Assembly (NCBI GenBank): GCA_018055865.1
Contig: JAGPGR010000085.1
Span: 1 to 7,306 of the forward strand
Origin: Paludibacteraceae bacterium
GTDB taxonomy: Bacteria > Bacteroidota > Bacteroidia > Bacteroidales > Paludibacteraceae
DNA length: 7,306 bases
Direction of reading: 5' to 3'
Shown here: piece by piece, positions 1 through 6,207 of the stretch
Layout of the letters: each line of letters begins with the position of its first letter
Numbering within the stretch: the stretch's first letter is position 1
Notes under the pieces: model-generated
Told to the model about the DNA's origin: nothing
The model's input: only the letters and a program-made list of their open reading frames with translations
The model's database searches: none
Made by a program: the position numbers and the translations under genes

Positions 1-296
1 AGAAATACTTGGATAAAGAAAAGGTGGATATACTGGTACTCGGGCTCCCCACTCAAATGAGCGGAGCTGAGTCTCAAACTATGCCACAAATCCGGACGTT
101 TGCTGCAAATCTAAAAAAAAAATTTCCTGACATCGAACTTGTTTATGTTGATGAGCGTTTCACATCTGTATTGGCTCACAGGGCTATGCTCGAAGGCGGT
201 CTAAAGAAAAAAGCCCGTCAGGACAAAGCGCTTGTTGACAAAATCAGTGCTACCATTATTTTACAAAGTTATCTGGAAAGTCTCAATGCTAATTAA
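1..296 (+). CDS. ruvX: RuvX/YqgF family putative Holliday junction resolvase, 3' part
   Basis: This is the C-terminal part of a YqgF/RuvX protein, an RNase H-fold family linked to Holliday-junction resolution and to 16S rRNA 5'-end processing. The reading frame is open from base 3, so the gene starts upstream of the window. The in-frame TTG at 9 is not a credible start, because the family's N-terminal strand carrying the first catalytic Asp would be missing. Visible family motifs are VLGLP (about 36-50) followed by a polar GAES segment, the DERFTS motif (Asp codon 150-152, Glu next to it), and the C-terminal VDKISATIILQSYL helix with an Asp at codon 237-239. These are the usual positions of the acidic residues. 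It ends at TAA 294-296. The following gene on the same strand is def, 100 bp downstream. The family call is secure; which of the two activities dominates is not shown by the sequence. Confidence 0.9.
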   Translation, partial: KYLDKEKVDILVLGLPTQMSGAESQTMPQIRTFAANLKKKFPDIELVYVDERFTSVLAHRAMLEGGLKKKARQDKALVDKISATIILQSYLESLNAN

Positions 297-299
297 ATC

Positions 300-352
300 A
301 GGGTTTTTCAGATTTTTTACTCGTAATTGTTAATTATTACGCTGAAAGCCCT
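300..352 (+). other. Two-tier hairpin in the ruvX-def gap
   Basis: An outer stem pairs 300-311 (AGGGTTTTTCAG) with 342-352 (CTGAAAGCCCT), with one G-U pair and one bulged T. Directly inside the right arm a perfect inner stem pairs CGTAAT (322-327) with ATTACG (336-341) around an 8-nt loop. Bases 312-321 form a one-sided bulge. No T run follows the right arm, so it is not a standard intrinsic terminator. It could be a processing or attenuation element between ruvX and def, or part of the def leader. The pairing is seen directly; the role is unknown. Confidence 0.5.
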
Positions 353-396
353 CAGCCGGAAGCAAATTTCTAATTTTTCAAGTTTTCTATAAAAAA

Positions 397-942
397 ATGA
401 TTTTACCGATTTATACATACGGAAATCCTGTACTCAGAAAAGTAGCTGAACCAGTTACGGCCGATTATCCCAATCTCAAAGAACTGGTGAATAACATGTA
501 CGAAACCATGGTTCATGCCGAAGGCGTTGGTCTGGCCGCACCTCAGATTGGGCTGCCTGTTCAGCTTTTTGTGGTTGATCTGGCACCGCTCAAAGAGGAA
601 CATCCGGAACTGGGCGATTTTAGGGTAACGTTTATCAACCCTGAAATACTGGAAGAGAGCGAAGAAGAAGTGGCTTACGACGAGGGCTGCCTCAGTATTC
701 CGGGGATCAGCGAAACGGTTGTAAGACCTGAATATATCAAAATACGTTACTTTGATGTCGATTTTAATGAACACATACTCGAACTGGATGATTTCAAAGC
801 GCGGGTAGTGCAGCATGAATACGACCATTTGGAAGGTCATTTATTTACCGACCGGATAAAACCTCTCCGGCGTCAACTACTGAAAAGCAAACTGACAAAC
901 ATTGCCAAAGGAAAAACCGAATGCAAATACAAAATTAAATAA
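397..942 (+). CDS. def: Peptide deformylase
   Basis: Removes the formyl group from the N-terminal formyl-Met of new proteins in the cytoplasm, a metal-dependent (usually Fe2+) reaction. The 181-aa protein has the normal deformylase length and all three signature motifs: motif 1 GVGLAAPQIG (residues 43-52), motif 2 EGCLS (96-100, metal ligand Cys98), and motif 3 QHEYDHLEG (139-147, ligands His140 and His144, catalytic Glu141). The lysine-rich C-terminal tail after residue 160 is typical of type I enzymes. The ATG at 397 is chosen because the protein begins with the expected family N-terminus (ILPIYTYGNPVLR) and follows a run of A with no Shine-Dalgarno sequence, as is common in Bacteroidota. 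It lies downstream of ruvX, and a strong hairpin closes the unit right after its stop. No unusual residues were seen. Confidence 0.97.
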   Translation: MILPIYTYGNPVLRKVAEPVTADYPNLKELVNNMYETMVHAEGVGLAAPQIGLPVQLFVVDLAPLKEEHPELGDFRVTFINPEILEESEEEVAYDEGCLSIPGISETVVRPEYIKIRYFDVDFNEHILELDDFKARVVQHEYDHLEGHLFTDRIKPLRRQLLKSKLTNIAKGKTECKYKIK

Positions 943-944
943 AC

Positions 945-976
945 GAAGAAATCCGATCATTGAATCGGATTTTTTC
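945..976. terminator. Bidirectional intrinsic terminator between convergent def and permease gene
   Basis: A 13-bp stem pairs 945-957 with 964-976, with the core ATCCGAT/ATCGGAT, one G-U pair (948/973) and a 6-nt loop (958-963). On the + strand the right arm runs into a T-rich tract (970-980, interrupted by one C). On the - strand the arm runs into a TTTCTTCGTTTA stretch. It begins 3 bp after the def stop and ends 9 bp before the stop of the opposing gene (985), so it can serve both. Confidence 0.85.
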
Positions 977-984
977 TTTTATTA

Positions 985-2142
985 TCACTGTTTTTCGTCT
1001 GTTATTTCAGTTTTGGATTTGGTTTCGTTTTTCTTCGAGCTTCTTGAAAGTGAGGTTGGAAACTTTATATTCCGTATCTCTTTGTAATCCCTTGCTTTGA
1101 ATGGCGTAGTTACTTTTGTGTTGGCTATAGAACCCGGGATGTAATCTTTTCTGTACATATTGAAAAACAGGATAAAAATGGACAGCAACAATGGTCCGAA
1201 AATCACACCCCAAAAACCGAACATCGGAATACCGAGTATGACACCAAAAACTGTAATAAGCGGATGAATATCAGCCAGTTTTTTTTGAAGCAGCAGGCGA
1301 AAAATATTATCGACAGAACCGATTACAATCATTCCGTACAAGGCAATTCCAATGGCCGATCCGTACTTTTGCTGTACTACAAAAGCTATGGCAAGCGGAA
1401 TGTACACAACAGCGGTACCAACCAGAGGAATAATAGTGGCAAAAGCGGTGAGAATGGCATACATAGCCGGACTGGGTACACCTATAAGCAAGTAACCAAA
1501 ATAAGCAAAAATACCCTGAATTATAGCCAATAAAGGGATTCCCAATGCATTAGCCTGAATGATTGATTTGGTTTCCTGAACGAATGACTGCTTGTTTTCA
1601 GGTGAAAAAGGTAATATCTCACGAATAGTTGCTTCAAAATCTTTGTAACTGTAAAGCATAAAATACAGTACAAATAGTATCACGACCGTATTCATCACGA
1701 AAGAATAAGAATTGGCTGCCAGAGTTTGAACCAGATTACTTCCAAGCTTCGGAATGAATGACAAATTTTCAGGAGTAAACAATTCAATATTAAAACGGTT
1801 TTCAATATTATCTATAAAAGTATAAACAGACACTTTTATTGCTTCCGGATCTATCTTTATACCTGAAATTGTATCTGCTACCATAAATCCGATTCCTGTA
1901 AGCGGTATCAGGAAAATAAAAAGCGCTTCCAGTAATATTATAGTGGCAGCTACTCCACGCGACATTTTTTTCTTCTCTGTCAATGTTTTCATCTGACCTC
2001 TCAAAAGTACATACAAGGTAGAAGCACCCATAAAACCGCCGATATAAGGGCGCATTTCCTTAAATAAAATAAGACCAATCACAATTATTAAAATCAATAA
2101 TATGTATTGATATTGTTTTTTTGAGAATGCCTGGTCTGTCAT
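985..2142 (-). CDS. AI-2E family transporter (PF01594/UPF0118 permease)
   Basis: A 385-aa integral inner-membrane protein of the AI-2E transporter family, whose members have been linked to export of autoinducer-2 (TqsA), Na+/H+ exchange or other small solutes. The substrate here cannot be told. Hydrophobic segments lie at about residues 12-27, 33-48, 64-90, 148-165, 200-222, 226-255, 261-280 and 294-328, with a soluble loop at about 91-147 as usual for the family. Family hallmarks are a QANALGIPLLAIIQG stretch (196-210), IGVPSP (220-225), IPLVGTAVVYIP (238-249), a DN pair (278-279) and the C-terminal GIPMFGFWGVIFGPLL block (304-319). Residues 330-385 form a polar, Lys/Ser/Thr-rich cytoplasmic-type tail. 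The start (CAT 2140-2142 on +) is preceded by a long A run with no Shine-Dalgarno sequence. It sits 26 bp downstream of ddh on the same strand and is probably co-transcribed with it. No link between the two functions is established. Confidence 0.9.
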   Translation of the reverse strand: MTDQAFSKKQYQYILLILIIVIGLILFKEMRPYIGGFMGASTLYVLLRGQMKTLTEKKKMSRGVAATIILLEALFIFLIPLTGIGFMVADTISGIKIDPEAIKVSVYTFIDNIENRFNIELFTPENLSFIPKLGSNLVQTLAANSYSFVMNTVVILFVLYFMLYSYKDFEATIREILPFSPENKQSFVQETKSIIQANALGIPLLAIIQGIFAYFGYLLIGVPSPAMYAILTAFATIIPLVGTAVVYIPLAIAFVVQQKYGSAIGIALYGMIVIGSVDNIFRLLLQKKLADIHPLITVFGVILGIPMFGFWGVIFGPLLLSIFILFFNMYRKDYIPGSIANTKVTTPFKARDYKEIRNIKFPTSLSRSSKKNETKSKTEITDEKQ

Positions 2143-2168
2143 TTTTTTTTTGAATTATATAGATGATT

Positions 2169-3074
2169 TTATACCAATCTTCTGATTAAGTCTTCCTTGC
2201 TGCCATACAGCATATTTATTACCGGCACTTCTATCATGGTGTACGCACCTGCATTCATACGGGTAGTAGCCCGCGCACAAGCTATGAGCACCTGTGCTGT
2301 GAGTGCCGGATTGTTAATTTTCATATTAAATTCAAAAAGCTGATTTTGGGTTTTGCCCGATACACCCTTGCGAACCATGTGCACTCCGTGTCCCATGTCC
2401 TGCAGATTGTCCACACTGGATACCTCAAAAACATGCGTTTCGTCGTGTGCAAAATAGGCATCGGTTTTTATGTCATTTTCCACTTGTTTGAAATCGGCAC
2501 CCTCGTTCATTTCCACATAAACCATGCGCCGATGAATACCCGTTCCGAGCGGAATAGTCATCGAAAGCCCTTTTTTCACACCTTTAATGGCTTTCACAGC
2601 TACAGAATGACCCATACTCATGCCGGGCCCGAAATTAGTGTACGTAATTCCTTTAGGTGCAATGGCTTCGAACAAAGCACGAACTACCGAATCGCTTCCC
2701 GGATCCCAGCCGGCCGAAATAATGGAAACGGCATTGAACTGCCTGGCTACCGGTTCGAGCTCCTGCTTCAACTCCCAAATACCACCGTGAATATCGTAAC
2801 TATCTACCGTATTGATTCCCATAGCCAACATTTCCTTTGCCATAGCCGGAACGCTTCGGGTTGGAGCACACAAAACCGCAACCTGTACTCCATCCAGCTT
2901 TTTAATGTCATCCACCACGTAAATTCCGTGCAGCTCTTTTGCTTCATTTTCGCTCATCACGGTACTTCTGCGCACCAATCCTGCCAACTCGAAATCGGGT
3001 GAAGCTTCAATTGCCTCGATTACCGACCTACCAATATTTCCATAGCCCACTACGGCTGCTCGTATCTTTTCCAT
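2169..3074 (-). CDS. ddh: meso-Diaminopimelate D-dehydrogenase (short, type II-like)
   Basis: Catalyses NADP+-dependent reversible oxidative deamination at the D-centre of meso-diaminopimelate. In the reductive direction it gives a one-step route from tetrahydrodipicolinate to meso-DAP for lysine and peptidoglycan synthesis. The 301-aa protein starts with a Rossmann motif VGYGNIG (residues 9-15) and has an Arg pair at 35-36 placed to bind the NADP 2'-phosphate. Substrate-domain signatures follow: DSYDIH (91-96), SAGWDPGSDS (120-129), GPGMSMGHS (149-157), GHGVHM (228-233) and NNPALTAQ (254-261). The length of about 300 aa and the lack of the extra loops of the ~320-aa Corynebacterium-type enzyme fit the type II group known from Symbiobacterium and Bacteroidota; I judge this from remembered sequences, not an alignment. 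The ATG (3072-3074 on +) gives the canonical N-terminus, and a good promoter lies about 26 bp upstream. A permease gene follows 26 bp downstream. Confidence 0.95.
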   Translation of the reverse strand: MEKIRAAVVGYGNIGRSVIEAIEASPDFELAGLVRRSTVMSENEAKELHGIYVVDDIKKLDGVQVAVLCAPTRSVPAMAKEMLAMGINTVDSYDIHGGIWELKQELEPVARQFNAVSIISAGWDPGSDSVVRALFEAIAPKGITYTNFGPGMSMGHSVAVKAIKGVKKGLSMTIPLGTGIHRRMVYVEMNEGADFKQVENDIKTDAYFAHDETHVFEVSSVDNLQDMGHGVHMVRKGVSGKTQNQLFEFNMKINNPALTAQVLIACARATTRMNAGAYTMIEVPVINMLYGSKEDLIRRLV

Positions 3075-3099
3075 TTCTCTTTTACGTTATATTTTATTG

Positions 3100-3131
3100 C
3101 AAAATTACTAAAAAAAATGACAGACTACAAT
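3100..3131 (-). promoter_or_regulatory. Bacteroidetes-type promoter for ddh
   Basis: Reading the - strand, ATTG (3131-3128) is followed by a 20-bp spacer and then TAATTTTG (3107-3100), which matches the Bacteroidetes -7 consensus TAnnTTTG exactly. The -33 element differs from TTTG at one base and the spacing is as expected. It would give a short leader, roughly 20 nt, before the ddh ATG. Confidence 0.6.
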
Positions 3132-3324
3132 GTATTCATTCAATTTATTACTTGTTTTTTCAGAACTCATTTCAGGAATATATTCTACACAGCGAACACA
3201 ACAACTGAAAATAGAGAATGACCGAATTCGCAAACAGAATGGTTTGTATTTAAGTATAATTATTCTTTTTGAAAAAACAAAGTTTGAAAAATAATATAGT
3301 AACTTCAAAAATAAATTGCAATAA

Positions 3325-3366
3325 GTTTTGAATGAATAATTTTTTGGAAAACTATTTATTCAAAAT
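3325..3366. other. AT-rich hairpin in the ddh-nrdJ intergenic region
   Basis: TTTTGAATGAATA (3326-3338) pairs with TATTTATTCAAAA (3353-3365): 13 bp with a single G-U pair when read as RNA on the + strand, and one further G-U pair possible at 3325/3366. The 14-nt loop contains one copy of the TTTTGGAAAA repeat. No T run follows on either strand, so a terminator is unlikely. It may be a protein-binding cruciform-type site or part of an RNA leader; no function is shown. Confidence 0.45.
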
Positions 3367-3426
3367 AAAAAATTATATACTTGTATTTCTGCATTTTAAT
3401 TTTCATTTTGGAAAACTTTTGGAAAA
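3342..3426 (+). repeat. Three direct copies of TTTTGGAAAA
   Basis: Exact copies of TTTTGGAAAA occur at 3342-3351, 3406-3415 and 3417-3426. The first two share the longer 12-mer TTTTGGAAAACT, and the last two follow with one base between them (11-bp period, about one helical turn). They lie 137-222 bp upstream of the nrdJ start. Base composition is AT-rich, which makes such matches easier by chance. Confidence 0.5.
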
Positions 3427-3450
3427 TTGACTAAAATATTTTTTATTTTT

Positions 3451-3484
3451 CTTGCCTGTATTTCGAAATTAATTACTAACATTG
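3451..3484 (+). promoter_or_regulatory. Possible nrdJ promoter
   Basis: CTTG (3451-3454) and TAACATTG (3477-3484) each differ by one base from the Bacteroidetes elements TTTG and TAnnTTTG. The spacer is 22 bp, slightly longer than the usual 19-21. It would give a leader of about 75 nt before the GTG. This is the best candidate I found for nrdJ, but it is weak. Confidence 0.3.
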
Positions 3485-3505
3485 TAGTCCCGAAAATTCA
3501 ATTCC

Positions 3506-3537
3506 GAATTTCAACTAAGTCACTGAATTTCATCTAA
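3506..3537 (+). repeat. 13-bp near-direct repeat just upstream of nrdJ
   Basis: GAATTTCAACTAA (3506-3518) and GAATTTCATCTAA (3525-3537) match at 12 of 13 positions with a 19-bp period, ending 26 bp before the nrdJ start. The first copy can also pair with GAAAATTC upstream (3492-3499). It could be an operator pair within the leader or core promoter region. It does not resemble the NrdR box. Confidence 0.4.
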
Positions 3538-3563
3538 AATAAAATATAAACAATAAAAAAATC

Positions 3564-6122
3564 GTGGAAAAGAAAATTTTTAATCAACAAGAAGTGGAAA
3601 AAGCAACGCTGAAATATTTTCGCGGCGACGATTTAGCTACGAGAGTATGGGCAACCAAATACGCGTTGAAAGATTCTTACGGAAACATTTACGAGCAGAC
3701 ACCGGACGATATGCACCGGCGACTTGCTTCGGAAATTGCGCGGATAGAGGAAAAATATCCCAATCCGCTTTCGAAAGAAGAACTGTTCGAACTTCTCAGG
3801 GACTTCAAGTACATCGTACCTCAGGGTAGCCCTATGACCGGTATTGGAAACGAATACCAGGTAGCCTCTTTATCCAATTGTTTTGTAATCGGTTTTGATG
3901 GTGATTCGGATTCCTACGGTGCTATTATTAAAATAGACGAAGAGCAGGTGCAACTGATGAAAAGACGCGGAGGAGTTGGTCACGACCTGTCGCACATCCG
4001 CCCGAAAGGCTCGCCTGTGAAAAACTCGGCACTTACTTCTACCGGAATTGTTCCTTTCATGGAGCGCTACTCCAACTCCACCCGCGAGGTGGCTCAGGAT
4101 GGTCGCCGGGGTGCTCTGATGCTCACTGTTTCCATCAAACATCCTGATTCCGAATCATTTATCGATGCAAAACTGGAAGCCGGAAAAGTAACCGGAGCCA
4201 ACGTATCGGTAAAAATCGACGACGATTTCATGAATGCGGTGATCGAAAAACGCGAATACTCACAACAATACCCCATCTACAGCAACAATCCCTGGTTCAA
4301 AAAAAGCATTAATGCCGAGGCATTGTGGGACAAAATTATTCACAACGCATGGAAATCGGCTGAACCCGGTGTTTTGTTCTGGGATACTATTACCCGGGAA
4401 TCTGTGCCAGATTGTTACGCAGATTTGGGTTATCGCACCGTTTCAACCAATCCTTGCGGTGAAATTCCTCTCTGCCCGTACGACAGCTGTCGCTTGCTGG
4501 CCATCAATATGTATTCCTATGTAAATAAACCCTTTACGCCCGAAGCAACCTTCGATTTTGAATTGTTCGACAAACACGTTCAACTGGCTCAGCGTATCAT
4601 GGACGACATCATTGACCTTGAGATGGAAAAGATTGATAAAATACTTGAAAAAATTCAATCGGACCCCGAAAATGATGACATTAAGAATACGGAATATCAG
4701 TTGTGGGAAAAAATAAAAGCAAAAACTTCACAAGGCCGCAGAACAGGCGTAGGCACCACTGCCGAAGGCGATATGCTGGCAGCACTGGGATATCGCTACG
4801 GGACTGACGATGCAATCGATTTCTCAGAAAAAGTGCATAGAGCAGTAGCACTGGCTGCCTATCGTTCTTCAGTGAACATGGCCAGAGAACGTGGTGCTTT
4901 CGCCGTTTACGACGCCAAACGTGAAGAAAACAATCCGTTTATTCTTCGATTAAAGGAAGCAGATTCGGCACTTTACAACGATATGGTTCAGTATGGCCGC
5001 CGCAACATTGCCTGCCTCACTATTGCCCCTACCGGCACTACGAGCATCATGACCCAGACCACATCAGGAATTGAACCTGTGTTTATGCCCGTTTACACTC
5101 GCCGCCGGAAAGTGAATCCGAATGATAAAAACGTTCAGGTGGATTTTGTGGATGATAACGGCGATTCGTGGGAAGAATACATCGTTTTCCATCACAAATT
5201 TGTAACATGGATGGAAGCCAACAATATTTCTACCTCCAAACATTACTCCAAAGAAGAACTGGATGCACTGGTAGCAAAATCGCCTTACTTCAAAGCCACT
5301 TCCAATGATGTGGACTGGATGAAAAAGGTGCAGATGCAGGGACGAATCCAGAAATGGGTGGACCACTCCATCAGTGTAACCATCAATCTGCCCAACGATG
5401 CTTCGGAAGAGTTGGTCGGTCAACTGTACGAAGAGGCCTGGAAATCCGGCTGTAAAGGAGTAACCGTATATCGCGACGGGTCCAGGGCGGGAGTACTTTT
5501 AGCTGTAGAAGAGAAGAAAAGTGACGATGAAAAGAAAGACGACAAGGAACATTGCGTTTGCTATGATTCTGCCACACCGCTGGTTCGTCCTGCAGTATTG
5601 AACTGCGAGGTGGTACGTTTCCAGAACAATAAAGACAAGTGGATAGCCTTTGTAGGGCTGAAAGACGGAAGACCTTACGAGATTTTCACCGGAATAGCCG
5701 ATGATGACGATGGAATAATGCTGCCCAAAACAGTGACTGAAGGAAAAATCATCAAGGTGAAAAACGAAGAAGGACAAAGCCGCTACGACTTCCAGTTTGT
5801 GAACAAACGGGGCTTCAAAACCACTGTAGAAGGACTTTCGTACAAATTCGACAAGGAATTCTGGAACTACGCCAAATTGATATCTGGAGTTTTGCGCTAC
5901 GGTATGCCCATCGATCAGGTTATCAAACTGGTATCAGGTCTGCAACTCGACAGCGAATCCATTAACACCTGGAAAGTAGGCGTAGAAAGAGCGTTGAAAA
6001 AATACATTCCCGATGGCACACAAATTTCGGAACAAGCCTGCCCCCATTGCGGACAAAAAGCACTGGTTTATCAGGAAGGATGCCTCACCTGTAAAAACTG
6101 CGCCTACTCCCGATGCGGATAG
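3564..6122 (+). CDS. nrdJ: Class II adenosylcobalamin-dependent ribonucleotide reductase
   Basis: Reduces ribonucleotides to deoxyribonucleotides in the cytoplasm, using adenosylcobalamin to make the catalytic thiyl radical, so it works with or without oxygen. The 852-aa protein has an RNR N-terminal domain without an obvious ATP-cone, then the 10-stranded barrel. In the barrel are SLSNCF with redox Cys106, NPCGE with the radical triad Asn296/Cys298/Glu300, and NIAC with the second redox Cys484 next to the phosphate-binding APTGTTSI loop (488-495). After VTVYRDGSR (633-641) comes a charged Lys/Asp linker (about 645-663), a TSCPD-like domain (about 664-760) lacking a literal TSCPD motif, and a Cys-rich end (Cys826, 829, 840, 843, 846, 851) that should bind zinc and/or re-reduce the active site. 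GTG is taken as start: an in-frame TAA lies at 3540-3542 and the next ATG is residue 50, inside the conserved domain. No Shine-Dalgarno sequence; the leader is A-rich. Stop is TAG. The partner gene nrdR or B12 genes are not in view. Confidence 0.96.
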   Translation: MEKKIFNQQEVEKATLKYFRGDDLATRVWATKYALKDSYGNIYEQTPDDMHRRLASEIARIEEKYPNPLSKEELFELLRDFKYIVPQGSPMTGIGNEYQVASLSNCFVIGFDGDSDSYGAIIKIDEEQVQLMKRRGGVGHDLSHIRPKGSPVKNSALTSTGIVPFMERYSNSTREVAQDGRRGALMLTVSIKHPDSESFIDAKLEAGKVTGANVSVKIDDDFMNAVIEKREYSQQYPIYSNNPWFKKSINAEALWDKIIHNAWKSAEPGVLFWDTITRESVPDCYADLGYRTVSTNPCGEIPLCPYDSCRLLAINMYSYVNKPFTPEATFDFELFDKHVQLAQRIMDDIIDLEMEKIDKILEKIQSDPENDDIKNTEYQLWEKIKAKTSQGRRTGVGTTAEGDMLAALGYRYGTDDAIDFSEKVHRAVALAAYRSSVNMARERGAFAVYDAKREENNPFILRLKEADSALYNDMVQYGRRNIACLTIAPTGTTSIMTQTTSGIEPVFMPVYTRRRKVNPNDKNVQVDFVDDNGDSWEEYIVFHHKFVTWMEANNISTSKHYSKEELDALVAKSPYFKATSNDVDWMKKVQMQGRIQKWVDHSISVTINLPNDASEELVGQLYEEAWKSGCKGVTVYRDGSRAGVLLAVEEKKSDDEKKDDKEHCVCYDSATPLVRPAVLNCEVVRFQNNKDKWIAFVGLKDGRPYEIFTGIADDDDGIMLPKTVTEGKIIKVKNEEGQSRYDFQFVNKRGFKTTVEGLSYKFDKEFWNYAKLISGVLRYGMPIDQVIKLVSGLQLDSESINTWKVGVERALKKYIPDGTQISEQACPHCGQKALVYQEGCLTCKNCAYSRCG

Positions 6123-6156
6123 GATAATTTTATTTTTTTGATAATTTTTTTAGCAA

Positions 6157-6191
6157 GGAGAAAGACGGGTGATAAGAGCTCGTCTTTCTTT
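6157..6191 (+). terminator. Terminator-like hairpin after nrdJ
   Basis: GGAGAAAGACG (6157-6167) pairs with CGTCTTTCTTT (6181-6191): 9 Watson-Crick pairs plus two terminal G-U pairs around a 13-nt loop, which can extend by three weaker pairs. The right arm is T-rich and is followed by TATAAAG and then a 7-T run (6201-6207), so the tail is imperfect. It starts 35 bp after the nrdJ stop and ends 16 bp before the next ATG. It may terminate nrdJ, or act as a leader structure or partial terminator for the transporter gene. Confidence 0.6.
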
Positions 6192-6207
6192 ATAAAGTCA
6201 TTTTTTT

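Larger units (their letters stand above)
3123..3489. repeat. Inverted pair of 10-bp elements flanking the divergent region
   Basis: GACTACAATG at 3123-3132 is the exact reverse complement of CATTGTAGTC at 3480-3489. Each divergent gene therefore has CATTGTAGTC in its own reading direction, ending 48 bp before the ddh ATG and 74 bp before the nrdJ GTG. The ddh copy contains the proposed -33 element. The feature spans the two copies; only the two 10-bp ends are repeats. Confidence 0.45.
3075..3563. other. AT-rich divergent intergenic region, no gene recognised
   Basis: This 489-bp stretch separates ddh (leftward) from nrdJ (rightward). It is very AT-rich. The only open frames in it are short, low-complexity and lack any family resemblance, so I call no gene. 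It holds the ddh promoter, a possible nrdJ promoter, a hairpin and several short repeats, each listed separately. It also includes a perfect palindrome GAATATATTC at 3176-3185. There is no rRNA/tRNA-like fold and no complete riboswitch that I can recognise. Confidence 0.7.

Noticed and set aside
9..11. TTG as the start codon of the first gene
   Set aside because: Starting here would remove the N-terminal strand with the first catalytic Asp of RuvX, and the frame is open to the window edge.
371..378. TAATTTTT as a -7 promoter element for def
   Set aside because: It lacks the final G and no TTTG lies at the right distance upstream; def could be read through from ruvX.
902..1087. Small + strand open frame over the end of def and the convergent permease gene
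   Set aside because: It runs through the terminator hairpin and antisense to a well-supported gene; the translation is low-complexity Phe/Ser-rich with no family likeness.
2346..3002. 218-codon + strand open frame antisense to ddh
   Set aside because: The opposite strand encodes a full-length diaminopimelate dehydrogenase with all its motifs. The antisense translation is His/Asn-rich with no recognisable domain, so it is a shadow.
3176..3185. Perfect palindrome GAATATATTC as an operator
   Set aside because: Short AT-rich palindromes are common by chance and no second copy or promoter context supports it.
3108..3308. 66-codon - strand frame in the intergenic region
   Set aside because: Composition reflects AT-rich DNA, there is no conserved-looking segment, and it overlaps the ddh promoter.
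3518..3524. GTCACTG as a cobalamin riboswitch B12 box
   Set aside because: The full box and the paired core helices around it are missing; the flanks are plain AT-rich sequence.
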